Assembly (NCBI RefSeq): GCF_000015165.1
Contig: NC_009485.1
Location: 5,537,501 to 5,601,500, forward strand
Direction of reading: 5' to 3'
From: Bradyrhizobium sp. BTAi1
Lineage (GTDB): Bacteria; Pseudomonadota; Alphaproteobacteria; Rhizobiales; Xanthobacteraceae
Length of the DNA: 64,000 bases
The position numbers and the translations under genes were made by a program. The notes beneath the pieces were generated by a model that saw nothing but the letters and a program-made list of their open reading frames with translations, was not told the DNA's origin and ran no database searches. Of the stretch, positions 55,089-62,835 are shown one piece after another (position 1 is the stretch's first letter; every line of letters begins with the position of its first letter).

Positions 55089-55982
55089 ATGCAGACCCGC
55101 TCCGATCTCACCCGCGAGCTCGCCCTCCTGCTCGTGCTGTCCACCTTGTGGGGCGCCTCCTACACCTTCATCAAGATCGGCGTCGAGACCATCCCGCCGC
55201 TGACCCTGATCGCTGCACGGACCTTGATCGCAGGACTGCTGCTCGCCGCGATCATCCGCAGCCGCGGCCTCGGCTGGCCGCGCGAGCGCGCGACCTGGCG
55301 CCGCTTTCTGATTCAGGCCGGCCTCAACAGCGTCGTGCCCTTCACGCTGATCGCCTGGGCCGAGCGCACCGTCGAGGCCGGGCTCGCCACGATCCTGAAC
55401 GCGACCTCGCCGATCTTCGCCTTCCTGCTGACGACGCTGGTCACGCGCCACGAGCCGGTCACGCGGCGCAAGCTCGGCGGCATCGCCACCGGCCTTGCCG
55501 GCACCTGCCTCATCGTGGGGACCGAGGCGCTGGGCGGGCTTGGCCGCGAGCTGTGGGCCCAGCTTGCGATCGTCGCCGCCACCATCTGCTATGCGGGAGC
55601 GGCAATCATGGGCAAGCGCTTCAAGGGGCTCGACCCGATGCTGCCCGCGGCCGGCTCGCTGCTGTCGGGCGCCGTGATCCTGATGCCGCTCGCGCTCATC
55701 GTCGACCATCCCTGGACGCTGCAGCCGTCGCTGCGCTCGGTGCTGGCGCTGGTCGCGCTGGCGACCGTCTCGACCGCCGCCGCGATGGTGATCTATTTCC
55801 GCCTGGTGCAGACCCTCGGCTCGATCGGCGCGACCGCGCAATCCTATCTGCGCGTGCCGATCGGCGTCGCCATCGCCGTGGCCGGGCTCGGCGAGCAGCT
55901 GGCACCAACGGCCTGGATCGGCCTCGCCTGCGTCGTCGTCGGCGTCGTCGCAATGACGCTGCCGGCGCGCAAGGCGGCATAG
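55089..55982 (+). CDS. EamA/DMT-family transporter
   Basis: A 297-aa protein with ten membrane helices and two EamA repeats (LSTLWGASYTFIKIGVETIPP in the first; LGSIGATAQSYLRVPIGVAIA in the second). Such proteins export metabolites or amino acids; the substrate is unknown. The ATG at 55089 lies in the usual family position. It is convergent with the oxidoreductase gene, with a strong palindrome between. Confidence 0.93.
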   Translation: MQTRSDLTRELALLLVLSTLWGASYTFIKIGVETIPPLTLIAARTLIAGLLLAAIIRSRGLGWPRERATWRRFLIQAGLNSVVPFTLIAWAERTVEAGLATILNATSPIFAFLLTTLVTRHEPVTRRKLGGIATGLAGTCLIVGTEALGGLGRELWAQLAIVAATICYAGAAIMGKRFKGLDPMLPAAGSLLSGAVILMPLALIVDHPWTLQPSLRSVLALVALATVSTAAAMVIYFRLVQTLGSIGATAQSYLRVPIGVAIAVAGLGEQLAPTAWIGLACVVVGVVAMTLPARKAA

Positions 55983-55983
55983 A

Positions 55984-56080
55984 GCATCATCTGAAAAAGT
56001 GGAAAACGGTTCTCCGAAAAGATCATGCTCAAACAAAAGGAAAGATCATGATGCGTTTCCGTGGAAACGCATCATGATCT
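55984..56080. repeat. Dispersed repeat, family 3, with 36-bp palindrome
   Basis: An imperfect repeat (AAAAGTGGAAAACGGTTCTCC, then AAAGATCATGCTCAAACAAA) of a type common in Bradyrhizobium and relatives. It ends in the palindrome 56044-56079. Confidence 0.6.
56044..56079. terminator. 36-bp perfect palindrome between convergent genes
   Basis: GATCATGATGCGTTTCC and GGAAACGCATCATGATC are exact 17-bp inverse copies with a GT loop. The last base is the first base of the oxidoreductase stop codon. It is likely a bidirectional terminator derived from a repeat. Confidence 0.7.
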
Positions 56081-57092
56081 AGCCGATCGCGATCGCCACC
56101 TTGCCGAGATGCGCGCCGCTCGACATGTAGTGGAACGCCGCGCGCGCCTCGCTGAACGGAAACACACGATCGACCACCGGCTTGACCTGGTGCAGCGCCA
56201 GCGCATTGGCCAGCGCCTGCAGATCCTCGACCGAGCCGACCGTGACACCCTGCAGCCGCTGCTGCTGCATCACCATCAAAGGCAGGCGCAGCTCGGCGGC
56301 CGGCGCGCCGGCGAGCACGCCGATGAAGGCGATGGTGCCGCCGATACGGGTGGCCCGGATCGATTCGTTGAGCGTGCCGACACCGCCGACCTCGACCACG
56401 AGATCGACGCCCTGCCCTGTGATCTCCCGCGCCTTCTTGCCCCAATCCGGCGACGTCTTGTAGTTCAGCGTGACGTCGGCCCCGAGCGCCTCCAGCCGCG
56501 CGATCTTGGCCTCGTTCGAGGACGTCGCGATCACTCGCGCGCCGGCCATCTTGGCGATCTGCAGCGCGAAGATGGAAACGCCGCCCGTCCCTTGCGTCAG
56601 CACCGTCTGGCCCGGCCGGATGCCGCCGAGCTTGACCACCGCGCTCCAGGCCGTGACGCCGGCGCAGGGCAAGGTCGCCGCCTCGATATCGCTGAGATGC
56701 GCCGGTGTCCTCACCAGCGCATGCGCGGGAAAGATCCGATATTCGCTCAAGGTGCCGTCGACCGCGCCGCCGAGCGCGGCCCGCATCTTCGCTTCACTCG
56801 GCTCGCCAGCACTCCAGCTCTCGAAGAAGCTGCCGATCACGCGCTCGCCGGGCGCGACCCCCACCACGCCGTCGCCGACCGCCTCGACCACGCCGGCGCC
56901 GTCGGACAGCGGCACCAGCGGAAATTTCTGCCGCGCGCCATAGCCCCCCTTCACCGTCAGCAGGTCGCGATAGTTGATGCTGGCGGCAGATAGCCGCACC
57001 AGCACCTCGCCTTGGCCCGGCGCGGGCACGGGCTTGTCGACCAGTGCCAGCGCCTCGATGCCGCCCGGTCCCTGCAGCTCATAGCATTTCAT
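56079..57092 (-). CDS. Zinc-less NADPH:quinone oxidoreductase-like protein (MDR family)
   Basis: 337 aa. GroES-like start (MKCYELQGPGGIEALALVDKP), ASINYRDLL, then NADPH-binding GTGGVSIFALQIAKMAGARVI and the C-terminal LGKVAIAIG. The zinc-ligand pattern of alcohol dehydrogenases is missing, so it is closer to quinone reductases. The ATG at 57092 has AGGAG 7 nt upstream. The substrate is unknown. Confidence 0.9.
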   Translation of the reverse strand: MKCYELQGPGGIEALALVDKPVPAPGQGEVLVRLSAASINYRDLLTVKGGYGARQKFPLVPLSDGAGVVEAVGDGVVGVAPGERVIGSFFESWSAGEPSEAKMRAALGGAVDGTLSEYRIFPAHALVRTPAHLSDIEAATLPCAGVTAWSAVVKLGGIRPGQTVLTQGTGGVSIFALQIAKMAGARVIATSSNEAKIARLEALGADVTLNYKTSPDWGKKAREITGQGVDLVVEVGGVGTLNESIRATRIGGTIAFIGVLAGAPAAELRLPLMVMQQQRLQGVTVGSVEDLQALANALALHQVKPVVDRVFPFSEARAAFHYMSSGAHLGKVAIAIG

Positions 57093-57241
57093 CCGACGTC
57101 TCCTGCCCGCGGCGCGTTTCGCGCTTCGTCGCGGGATGGTGGAGCGTTTCGCGCCGGCGATCAAGCCGCGCCGCGTTCCGCGCGGCGGACAAACATGCGG
57201 CAAGCGCAGTGCGCAATGGCGGTCGATCGCGCATCGACTCG

Positions 57242-57388
57242 TCACGATGCCGGCAGGTCAGGGCCAGGCTGCCGATCCTCGATCAGCGGGATCACCACAT
57301 GGTTGAGCACATAGTCCGTGCCCAGCCAGGTCACGATCAGCGAGATCAGCAGCAGCGCGGCCAAGAGCAACATGTCGCGTCGATTCAT
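57242..57388 (-). CDS. Small single-TM protein (48 aa)
   Basis: MNRRDMLLLAALLLISLIVTWLGTDY contains one hydrophobic helix after a positively charged start, which suggests an inner-membrane peptide with the C-terminus outside. The tail (IPLIEDRQPGPDLPAS) is hydrophilic. The ribosome site is weak, so the call rests on the helix and the compact length. No family recognised. Confidence 0.5.
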   Translation of the reverse strand: MNRRDMLLLAALLLISLIVTWLGTDYVLNHVVIPLIEDRQPGPDLPAS

Positions 57389-57562
57389 TGAAGAACTACG
57401 CGGCAGCGCTGCGGCCGTTTCAGGCCGGCCGCATCGATTTGCGGCGTCAACCATTGGAACCCGCGCCTGCGGCTCTCGATCGGCTTACCGGATGATCCGC
57501 GGGCGACATCGCTGCTCGCATTCAATCCGCGACATCCGTCGCAGCTGATCGCAGCCCGCGCC

Positions 57563-58510
57563 TCATGCGCCCGCTTCGAACCTGATCCGGCAGAGCAGTC
57601 CGTCGGCGCGAAAATCCTGCTCGACACTGCCGCCGATCGCGGCAAGGCTTGCGCGGATCATGCGCATGCCAAATCCCTCGCGCAGCGGCGGCTCGACCGC
57701 ATGCGCACACAGCTCGCGCCAGGTCACGACCGTGCGACCGCCGTCTTGCGCCAGCTGCACCTCGAGCCGGCCGCCATCGCCGCGCAGCGCACCATATTTG
57801 ACGGCGTTGGTCGCGAGTTCGTGGAACACCAGCGCAAGATTGCGCACCGCGTCCGGCCCCAATTGCACATCGGCTCCCTCCACCGCGATCACGCCCGGCA
57901 CCCGATAGGGCTGCAGCTCCATCTCGATCAGCATGCGCAGCGTCATGATGCGGTGGTCGGACCAGGCGAGCGTGTTGGCACGCGCCACAGCCTCGAGCCT
58001 GAGCGAGATCGCCTCGCCCTTGTCATGATCCTCGCCCGACAGGCTCGACCGGACGATCGACTGAAACACCGCGAGCTGGTTGTTCACGCGATGGCGGAGC
58101 TCGCCAAGCAGCAATTCGCGCGCATGCTCGCTACGCTTGAGCTCGAGCAGCGCGTTCCGGCAGAGATTGGCCAGCCAGATGACCAGCGCAGCCGTGCCGA
58201 GGAATGCGACGAGATTGACGGCTTCACCATGTCCCGGCCGGTCGGTGAAAGCGACCAGCACCACCGTCGCCGACAACCACGTGGCAAAAATCGCCGAGGG
58301 GATGCCACCGAACAACGCCGAAAACACGACCGCGGGGTAGAAGGTGGCGTAAGGCAGGCTCGCACCGAGCAGATCCAACGCAACGCGCGCGGCGCTCGAT
58401 AGGGCGACAGCAAGAAGTGTCAGCAGAAACGTGGTCGCTGACCACGGCCTGCGTCTCAACACCCAATCTGACAAACTCCGACCCGCGCGCACGTTCGACA
58501 CCGCATTCAC
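57563..58510 (-). CDS. HWE/HisKA_2-type sensor histidine kinase
   Basis: 315 aa. About four N-terminal helices (residues 25-120; FLLTLLAVALSSAARVALDLLG and FYPAVVFSALFGGIPSAIFATW) resemble a DUF4118-type membrane module. The phospho-acceptor lies in LLGELRHRVNNQLAVFQSI, and the ATPase domain has LVFHELATNAVKYGAL and EGFGMRMI. HWE kinases often feed the PhyR-EcfG general stress system of alphaproteobacteria, and two EcfG-type promoters lie just beyond this gene. Substrate regulator unknown. Confidence 0.9.
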   Translation of the reverse strand: MNAVSNVRAGRSLSDWVLRRRPWSATTFLLTLLAVALSSAARVALDLLGASLPYATFYPAVVFSALFGGIPSAIFATWLSATVVLVAFTDRPGHGEAVNLVAFLGTAALVIWLANLCRNALLELKRSEHARELLLGELRHRVNNQLAVFQSIVRSSLSGEDHDKGEAISLRLEAVARANTLAWSDHRIMTLRMLIEMELQPYRVPGVIAVEGADVQLGPDAVRNLALVFHELATNAVKYGALRGDGGRLEVQLAQDGGRTVVTWRELCAHAVEPPLREGFGMRMIRASLAAIGGSVEQDFRADGLLCRIRFEAGA

Positions 58511-58572
58511 GTCTATCGTCCCGCGCCGAGGGGAACAAGCTGAAGGAACTGCCGATGCGCGAGAAAAACTTT

Positions 58573-58597
58573 GGAACTTTTCCTAAGTAGTTGCGTT
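58573..58597 (+). promoter_or_regulatory. EcfG-type promoter, copy 1
   Basis: GGAAC, 16 nt, CGTT: an exact match to the alphaproteobacterial EcfG (general stress sigma) promoter. The predicted start is near 58604, about 280 bp upstream of the 140-aa gene at 58883. The rest of 58511-58882 shows no gene beyond an unsupported 43-codon frame at 58666. Confidence 0.6.
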
Positions 58598-58882
58598 ACG
58601 AGGCGCGCCATGGAACTTGCGGGCCGCGGCCTGCAGCCGCGCGCAAGGCATCTCACCGACCGCTCATGTTGCAGAATAAGACGCCGCGTGCGGCCGGCAG
58701 TGACGATCGTGACCGCCGATCATTAAGAATGTCACCTGCCTTCACGCGCAGCCCGCGCGCGATCCGACGCGTGGCGGCAATGAATGCGGTATCATGACGC
58801 TCCCCTGTGGATGAGCTTGTAGTCCCACGGTTCCTGCAGCCCCAAACCTAGCGGCTTGCTGCGCGACGCCGCGGGATCGATC

Positions 58883-59305
58883 ATGGCGCTCATGACCACC
58901 AGATCGCGCGAGAGACTCTACGGCGCCGGCATCAGGATCGCGCAAGAACAGGCCGCCCGCGCGCGCAAGGAAGCGGACCGCCTCGCCTGCGCGGCCTGGA
59001 ACAAGCGGATGCTCGGCTACAAGGGGCCGGCGCAACCCTCGCCGCTGCTCGGCGATGCCCTCAATGCCGGCTACTTCTATCTCGAAGTGCGCTGCCTCGG
59101 CTGCGACACCAACCAGACCGTCGCGCTCGACATCATCAGACGGCCCAAGACGACGCCGATCCACGAGCTGGAGCGCTACATGCGGTGCCAGGATTGCTCG
59201 CGGCTGCGCGGTCATCCCTACAAGCGCAGCGCGTTGGTGGCGTTGCGCGAGACCAAGATCTCGGCCGCCCATCCCGCCTCGACATGGTGGCCCGGAGAGC
59301 GATAG
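58883..59305 (+). CDS. Conserved Bradyrhizobium-type protein with two Cys pairs
   Basis: 140 aa beginning MALMTTRSRERLYGAGIRIAQE, with a helical Arg/Ala-rich first half and YFYLEVRCLGCDTNQTVALD...MRCQDCSRLRG. The two CxxC pairs probably bind zinc. This belongs to a family I recognise as repeated many times in Bradyrhizobium genomes, with no known function. The ATG at 58883 was chosen over 58856 because the family starts near it. It may be driven by the EcfG promoter at 58573. Confidence 0.8.
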   Translation: MALMTTRSRERLYGAGIRIAQEQAARARKEADRLACAAWNKRMLGYKGPAQPSPLLGDALNAGYFYLEVRCLGCDTNQTVALDIIRRPKTTPIHELERYMRCQDCSRLRGHPYKRSALVALRETKISAAHPASTWWPGER

Positions 59306-59365
59306 CCGTGCGACGGTATTCAGATCCGACAACGAGTGAGGCCCGAAATTCTTTCTCGGCCCCCC

Positions 59366-59390
59366 GGAACAATCTCGCCTGCTCGTCGTT
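59366..59390 (+). promoter_or_regulatory. EcfG-type promoter, copy 2
   Basis: GGAAC, 16 nt, CGTT. The -10 element ends 34 bp upstream of the ATG of the 59-aa gene at 59425, an ideal distance. This is the stronger of the two EcfG candidates. Confidence 0.7.
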
Positions 59391-59424
59391 TCGACATTTC
59401 GCCAGCGCGGCAGGGAAGCGAATT

Positions 59425-59604
59425 ATGTCAGAGTTGATGACCGAGCCCGACAAGCTGCGGGCCGACGCGGCAGAATGCGCCATCATTCGTGACCTCGCCA
59501 CCGACCGCGACAAGCGCGAGCTGTTCGCGCGCCTCGCCGCGCATCTGAGCGCGCTGGCCGCCGACGTGGAGCATGCGGCGCGGAGCAGCAGGCCGGCGAG
59601 TTGA
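59425..59604 (+). CDS. Small helical protein (59 aa), EcfG-controlled candidate
   Basis: MSELMTEPDKLRADAAECAII, then DRDKRELFARLAAHLSALAADVEHA: one or two amphipathic helices, soluble. AGGGAAG lies 7 nt upstream. Such proteins occur widely in Bradyrhizobium as uncharacterised small proteins. The position directly behind an EcfG-type promoter marks it as a probable general-stress protein. Confidence 0.75.
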   Translation: MSELMTEPDKLRADAAECAIIRDLATDRDKRELFARLAAHLSALAADVEHAARSSRPAS

Positions 59605-59820
59605 TCCCCCCGGCGAGCTGATCCCAACGGCGATGTGGCATCACGGCCGCATGTCGCCTCCCCCCATGACGTCCGCACCGCGAACGCGCGCGATGTGGCG
59701 CATCTTGGCGTGATCTCGCTCGGCAGCCATAGGATCGCGCTGCTCGGCTTAGCTATTCGCTATAAGACCTCACGGGCAGCATCTGATTCGCCGCTCGGCG
59801 AATTGACGCCCCAGTGCACG

Positions 59821-60360
59821 GTGCCGATCTTGCGATATTCACTTCTCTTCGTCTGCGGGGCTCTGCTGCTGGCTGCCGCGCCTTCTGCCGTCGCGCGCGA
59901 CCTTGTTGGCCGCGGCAGCATCGTCGATGGCGATACGCTGGATCTTCACGATCAGCGCATTCGTCTGTGGGGCATCGACGCGCCGGAGAGCGCGCAATTG
60001 TGCCGCGGCCGCGACCGCAAGCCATATCGCTGCGGCGCGCTCGCCGCCAACACGCTCGACGCGTTCACCCGCGGCAAGACCATCCGCTGCATGCCCGTGG
60101 ATGGCGACCGTTATGGCCGCGTCGTCGCGCGCTGCGCGGCCGGCGGTGTCGATCTCGGCCAGTTCATGGTGTCGCGCGGGCTTGCATTGGAGGAGCCGCA
60201 ATATTCCCACGGTCATTACGCGGCCGATCAGGTCGCAGCCCGCCGTGCCGGGCGCGGCGTGTGGTCCGGCCGCTTCGTCGAGCCGTCACTCTATCGCAGC
60301 TGCATGCACGCCGCCGGCACGCGGTCCGTCTGCTCGGAAGGCGCGACCGGCTGGCGATGA
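59821..60360 (+). CDS. Thermonuclease-family (SNase-like) exported nuclease
   Basis: 179 aa. Signal peptide (LLFVCGALLLAAAPSAVARD), then the SNase fold: GSIVDGDTLDLHDQRIRLWGIDAPE, ALAANTLDAF and DRYGRVVARC, which hold the metal Asp, Arg, Glu and second Arg of staphylococcal nuclease. The GTG at 59821 gives the signal peptide; the ribosome site is weak. It probably cuts DNA in the periplasm. The C-terminal Cys-containing tail (SCMHAAGTRSVC) may form a disulphide. Confidence 0.88.
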   Translation: MPILRYSLLFVCGALLLAAAPSAVARDLVGRGSIVDGDTLDLHDQRIRLWGIDAPESAQLCRGRDRKPYRCGALAANTLDAFTRGKTIRCMPVDGDRYGRVVARCAAGGVDLGQFMVSRGLALEEPQYSHGHYAADQVAARRAGRGVWSGRFVEPSLYRSCMHAAGTRSVCSEGATGWR

Positions 60361-60401
60361 GTGCGGGCGAGACGTCGCCATCAGAGCGAACTCTGCATCA
60401 T

Positions 60402-60438
60402 CCGTCATTGCGAGCGCGGATCTCGTCGCGGTGATTGC
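60402..60438. repeat. Half copy of palindromic repeat, family 1
   Basis: CCGTCATTGCGAGCGCGG starts the element; its second arm is degenerate. It lies between the nuclease and the D-Ala ligase genes. Confidence 0.5.
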
Positions 60439-60503
60439 CACGTTCGGGTCAGCCGCGATACGCTGCGGCGCAGAGGCTGAAGCTGGTGGGATGGATTGAC
60501 GTC

Positions 60504-61607
60504 ATGGCACACAACACGACGCGCGTGGCGATCCTGTTCGGCGGGCGCTCGGCCGAGCATGACGTGTCCCGCGCCTCGGCCGCCAACATCTTCCGGTCGC
60601 TCGATGCGAGCCGATACGCCGTCACCTTGATCGGCATCACGCCGGAGGGGCGCTGGGTGCTGGCCGACGCCGTCAACGCCAGGACAGCCCAGGCTTTGAC
60701 CGTGCCGCCGGACGGTCCGCAGATCGTGCTGCTGCCGGCCGGCCAGGGCCGCGCGCTGGTGCTCGGCGACGGCGCGGCCGCACCGCGCGAACTCACCTTC
60801 GATGTCATCTTCCCGGTGCTGCATGGTCCCAACGGCGAGGACGGCACCATGCAGGGGGCGCTGGAACTCGCCGATGTCGCCTATGTCGGCGCGCGGGTGA
60901 TGGGATCGGCGGCGGCGATGGACAAGGACGTCGCCAAGCGCCTGCTGCGCGATGCCGGCCTGCCGATCGTGCCCTTCGTCACGATGACGGCAGCGGCACC
61001 GGTGAGCTACGAGGACGCCGTCCATGCCGTGGGCTGCTCTGAGCTGTTCATCAAGCCGGCCAATCTCGGCTCATCGGTCGGCATCTCCAAGGCGCGCACC
61101 CCGCAGGAGTTCGCCGCCGCCTGCGATCTCGCATTGCGCTTCGACGGCAAGATCCTGATCGAACGTTGCATCTCCCCGGTGCGCGAGATCGAATGCGCCG
61201 TGCTGGAGCATGCCGATGGCGAGGTCAAAGCCTCCGAGCTCGGCGAGATCGTGCCCGCGAGCAGCCACGGTTTCTATTCCTACGCGGCGAAGTACACCGA
61301 TGCATCGGGGGCCTCGCTGCACGTCCCGGCGCAGGTCGAGCCTGGCCTGGCGCAGCGCATCCGCAAGATGGCGACCGAGGTGTTCGGCGTGCTCTGCTGC
61401 GAGAGCCTCGCGCGCGTCGACTTCTTCGTCCACGGCGAGGAGGTCTACGTCAACGAGGTGAACACCCTGCCCGGCTTCACCAATATCAGCATGTATCCAA
61501 AGATGTGGGAGGCCACCGGCCTGCCCCAGCCGGCGCTGATGGACGCCCTGATCGCGCACGCATTGGCGCGGCATGCGCGGCTGAGGCAGCTGGCGTCACA
61601 GCGCTGA
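60504..61607 (+). CDS. ddl: D-alanine--D-alanine ligase
   Basis: A 367-aa ATP-grasp enzyme: ILFGGRSAEHDVSRASAANI, FPVLHGPNGEDGTMQG, VGARVMGSAAAMDKDVAK, FIKPANLGSSVGISKA and VNEVNTLPGFTNISMYP. It joins two D-Ala for peptidoglycan. The Met at 60504 begins the family sequence. It lies outside a cell-wall (mur/fts) cluster, so it is probably a second ddl copy (DdlA-like), an inference. Confidence 0.94.
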   Translation: MAHNTTRVAILFGGRSAEHDVSRASAANIFRSLDASRYAVTLIGITPEGRWVLADAVNARTAQALTVPPDGPQIVLLPAGQGRALVLGDGAAAPRELTFDVIFPVLHGPNGEDGTMQGALELADVAYVGARVMGSAAAMDKDVAKRLLRDAGLPIVPFVTMTAAAPVSYEDAVHAVGCSELFIKPANLGSSVGISKARTPQEFAAACDLALRFDGKILIERCISPVREIECAVLEHADGEVKASELGEIVPASSHGFYSYAAKYTDASGASLHVPAQVEPGLAQRIRKMATEVFGVLCCESLARVDFFVHGEEVYVNEVNTLPGFTNISMYPKMWEATGLPQPALMDALIAHALARHARLRQLASQR

Positions 61608-61629
61608 GGACGCTTCTGCGCGCGTCACG

Positions 61630-62835
61630 TCAACGCGGCGCGACCTTGACGCCATCCGCCACCCGGTCGCCGGGATAGATGATCACGACGTCGCCGCTGG
61701 ACACGCCCTCGGCCACCGCCGCGAACCGGCCCGAGCGGCGGATGATCCGCAACTTGCGCAACGCGGCGCGGCCGTCCTCGAGCACGAACACCGACCAGTC
61801 GTCGCCACGCTTGAACAGCGCGCCGGTCGGCACGATGGTCGCATCGTCCTGGGTGAAGACGGCGATCTGCGCATCGAGCTGATAGGCATCGCCCAGCCGC
61901 TGCCATTGGTCGGCCGGCGAGACGATGTCGATCAGCACGTTGACGCGCTGCTCCTCGACGCCGAGCGTGGAGATCTTGGTGAAGGCCGCCGGCTCGACGC
62001 GGCGAACCCGCCCCGGCAGGCGGCCCGCGCCGCCCCAACGGTCGATCGTGACGTCAGCGCCGGGAGCGATCTCGACTGCATCGGTGCTCAGCACGTCGAC
62101 GACCACTTCGAGATCATGGGGATCGCCGAGATCGAGCAGCGCCGTGCCCGGCTGCACCATGGTCTCGCTTTCCTGGGTCACCTTCAGCACCAGCCCGCCG
62201 ACCGGCGCCGTCACGTTCCAGCTGTCCGCCGGCACGTCCGCATCGGTGTTGCTGCCGTAACGCGCCAGCATCGCCCGGAGCTGTCCGAGTTCGTGCTGGG
62301 CGGCGTGGTCGACATATTCGGCGGCGCGCAGGTCGCGTTCGGCGACGCGCATCGTGAGCTCGGCGCGCTCCTTCGCCTGAATCGTCGCAGCCCCGCTTGC
62401 GGCCAGGGCCATGGTGCGCGCGAGATCGGCCGCCGCCTGCGCGCTCTGCGCCTGCGCCCGTGCCACCACCGCCTTGGCGCGTTCGACATTGGCCTCGGCC
62501 GCGCCGAGCCGCTCTTCGACCTCGCGGCGGGCGCGCGGATCGAGCAAGGGTGCCGGCGCCGGCGTGATGGTGGCGACCACGTCGTCGGCCTTGACCTGAT
62601 CGCCGGCCTTGAAGCGGAGACGGCCCAGCCGTCCGGCGAGCGGCGCGGCCACGACATAGCGTTGGCGCACCCGCGTCTTGCCGTCGTCCTCCACGGTCGC
62701 GACGAACCGCCCTTTGGTCACCACAGCCGTCTCCACCGGAATGGGACCAGGCATCGCCATCCAGCCGACGGCGGCAGCGACCGCCAGAGCGATCGACGCG
62801 ATGACGACACGGCGCAACACAGGACGCATGCTCAT
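61630..62835 (-). CDS. Membrane-fusion/periplasmic adaptor protein (HlyD/DevB-like)
   Basis: 401 aa. N-terminal anchor helix (ASIALAVAAAVGWMAM), barrel-sandwich segments (KGRFVATVEDDGKTRV, VAAPLAGRLGRL), a coiled-coil hairpin of about 100 residues (EERLGAAEANVERAKAVVARA) and a beta-barrel end. It would link the FtsX-type permease encoded upstream to an outer pore. Its start overlaps the permease stop by 4 bp, so it is the last gene seen of that exporter operon. Confidence 0.92.
   Translation of the reverse strand: MSMRPVLRRVVIASIALAVAAAVGWMAMPGPIPVETAVVTKGRFVATVEDDGKTRVRQRYVVAAPLAGRLGRLRFKAGDQVKADDVVATITPAPAPLLDPRARREVEERLGAAEANVERAKAVVARAQAQSAQAAADLARTMALAASGAATIQAKERAELTMRVAERDLRAAEYVDHAAQHELGQLRAMLARYGSNTDADVPADSWNVTAPVGGLVLKVTQESETMVQPGTALLDLGDPHDLEVVVDVLSTDAVEIAPGADVTIDRWGGAGRLPGRVRRVEPAAFTKISTLGVEEQRVNVLIDIVSPADQWQRLGDAYQLDAQIAVFTQDDATIVPTGALFKRGDDWSVFVLEDGRAALRKLRIIRRSGRFAAVAEGVSSGDVVIIYPGDRVADGVKVAPR

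Noticed and set aside
58666..58797. 43-aa basic frame downstream of the first EcfG promoter
   Set aside because: No ribosome site; kept only as a weak possibility.
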